This document shows positions 23,714 to 24,300 of a stretch of 24,300 nucleotides of DNA, piece after piece. The position numbers and the translations under genes are program-made. The DNA is from DAITMV01 sp046318595. GTDB taxonomy: Bacteria > Pseudomonadota > Gammaproteobacteria > Burkholderiales > Burkholderiaceae_B. The stretch spans positions 1-24,300 of the forward strand of contig JBKCTV010000058.1 of the NCBI GenBank assembly GCA_046318595.1, given 5' to 3'. A model generated the notes under the pieces. It did not search any database. It was not told where the DNA came from and was given only the letters and a program-made list of their open reading frames with translations. Positions within the stretch are counted from its first letter, which is position 1; each line of letters starts with the position of its first letter.

Positions 23714-24300
23714 GCGATATCACCGTCAGCGAAGCGCTTAGTCGCCTGGTCGAGCATCGGGAAATCTTTCGCGACGAAATGCTGACGCTGTTTCGTCGTT
23801 TGATGGGCGGTGAGTTGACCGCTGTGCAAATCGCCGCATTGACGGTCGCGCTACGCGTCAAAAAAGAAACCATCGGCGAAATCGCTGCGGCGGCCCAGGT
23901 CATGCGCGAGTTGGCGGTGTCGGTCGAGGTCGGCGATACCGACGATCTGCTCGACTTGTGCGGTACCGGCGGCGATGGCGCGCAGACCTTCAATATCTCA
24001 ACTGCGGCGATGTTCGTCGCGGCGGCGGGTGGTGTGCGCATCGCCAAGCATGGCGGGCGCAGCGTGTCGTCTTCGTCCGGCAGCGCCGATGTGTTGGAAG
24101 CCTTCGGTGTGGCGCTCGAACTGACGCCGGCCCAGGTCGCACGTTGTTTGTCTGATACCGGCATCGGCTTCATGTTCGCCCCCCGGCACCATGAGGCCAT
24201 GAAGCATGCCGCGCCGGTGCGGCGCGAACTCGGTATCCGTACCATTTTCAATATCCTGGGCCCGCTGACCAACCCCGCCGGCGCCAAACGACAACTGATG
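23710..24300 (+). CDS. trpD: Anthranilate phosphoribosyltransferase (partial, 3' end outside)
   Basis: The frame starts at ATG 23710, overlapping trpG, and stays open to the window edge, giving 197 residues of about 340. Present are the N-terminal helical domain (LFRRLMGGELTAVQIAALTV), the PRPP loop LCGTGGDGAQTFNIST, KHGGRSVSSSSGSADVLEAF, GIGFMFAPRHHEAMKHA and NILGPLTNPAGAKR. The enzyme joins anthranilate to PRPP, the second committed step of tryptophan synthesis. The tight overlap with trpG shows that this part of the operon is intact; trpC would be expected next, outside the window. Confidence 0.97.
   Translation, partial: MSDITVSEALSRLVEHREIFRDEMLTLFRRLMGGELTAVQIAALTVALRVKKETIGEIAAAAQVMRELAVSVEVGDTDDLLDLCGTGGDGAQTFNISTAAMFVAAAGGVRIAKHGGRSVSSSSGSADVLEAFGVALELTPAQVARCLSDTGIGFMFAPRHHEAMKHAAPVRRELGIRTIFNILGPLTNPAGAKRQLM

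Noticed and set aside
24030..24110. TrpD motif KHGGRSVSSSSG, differing from the textbook KHGNRSVSSKSG
   Set aside because: I believe Gly at this place is frequent in betaproteobacterial TrpD, so it is probably lineage-typical rather than a defect.

Overview
The window reads as chromosomal DNA of a GC-rich betaproteobacterium. The evidence is the gene set and order (dsbC, mltA, apaG-dgkA, rpe-trpE, trpG-trpD, a UbiH-type hydroxylase, tRNA-Phe) and the high GC of the core genes; one 60-base stretch of trpE counted by hand has 48 G/C. I cannot name a genus with confidence.

Left core (1-9859): the tail of an unknown gene; a DUF2188 small protein; tRNA-Phe(GAA) with a terminator on the minus strand; a FAD hydroxylase of the UbiH/COQ6 type; a DsbC-type periplasmic disulfide isomerase; and the MltA lytic transglycosylase lipoprotein on the minus strand. 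Next come an unlisted 43-residue membrane miniprotein whose start overlaps the mltA start, an LtaS/OpgB-like membrane sulfatase-fold transferase, an apaG-dgkA pair on the minus strand, rpe overlapping trpE, and tspO on the minus strand.

Accessory block (about 9900-23060) lies between trpE and trpG, which are normally neighbours. It is bordered on the left by an IS701-like transposase remnant and on the right by the first 37 codons of a second, dead hsdR. Inside is a complete EcoR124I-like (type IC) restriction-modification operon: hsdM, a DUF1016/YhcG nuclease, hsdS, a RhuM-Fic fusion, a RelA/SpoT-fold nucleotide synthetase, a short RhuM protein and hsdR. All genes lie on one strand and overlap by 4 bases or are separated by 1-20 bases. 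It is followed by rmuC, a small unknown ORF overlapping a PIN-domain nuclease gene, and a broken AlbA_2-type ATP-binding regulator. This is a defence island.

Right core (23144-24300): trpG overlapping trpD, the displaced rest of the trp operon, running off the window.

The most interesting part is 13926-15974. An AT-rich RelA/SpoT-like synthetase gene, with its catalytic motifs intact, sits between two RhuM-domain genes, one fused to Fic, all inside a type I restriction operon. Given the known toxic and antiphage small alarmone synthetases, I infer that this may be a back-up abortive-infection or toxin module linked to restriction. Two in-frame repeats, 12-bp units in the hsdS spacer and 39-bp-period palindromes in the DUF1016 linker, could change the properties of the system.
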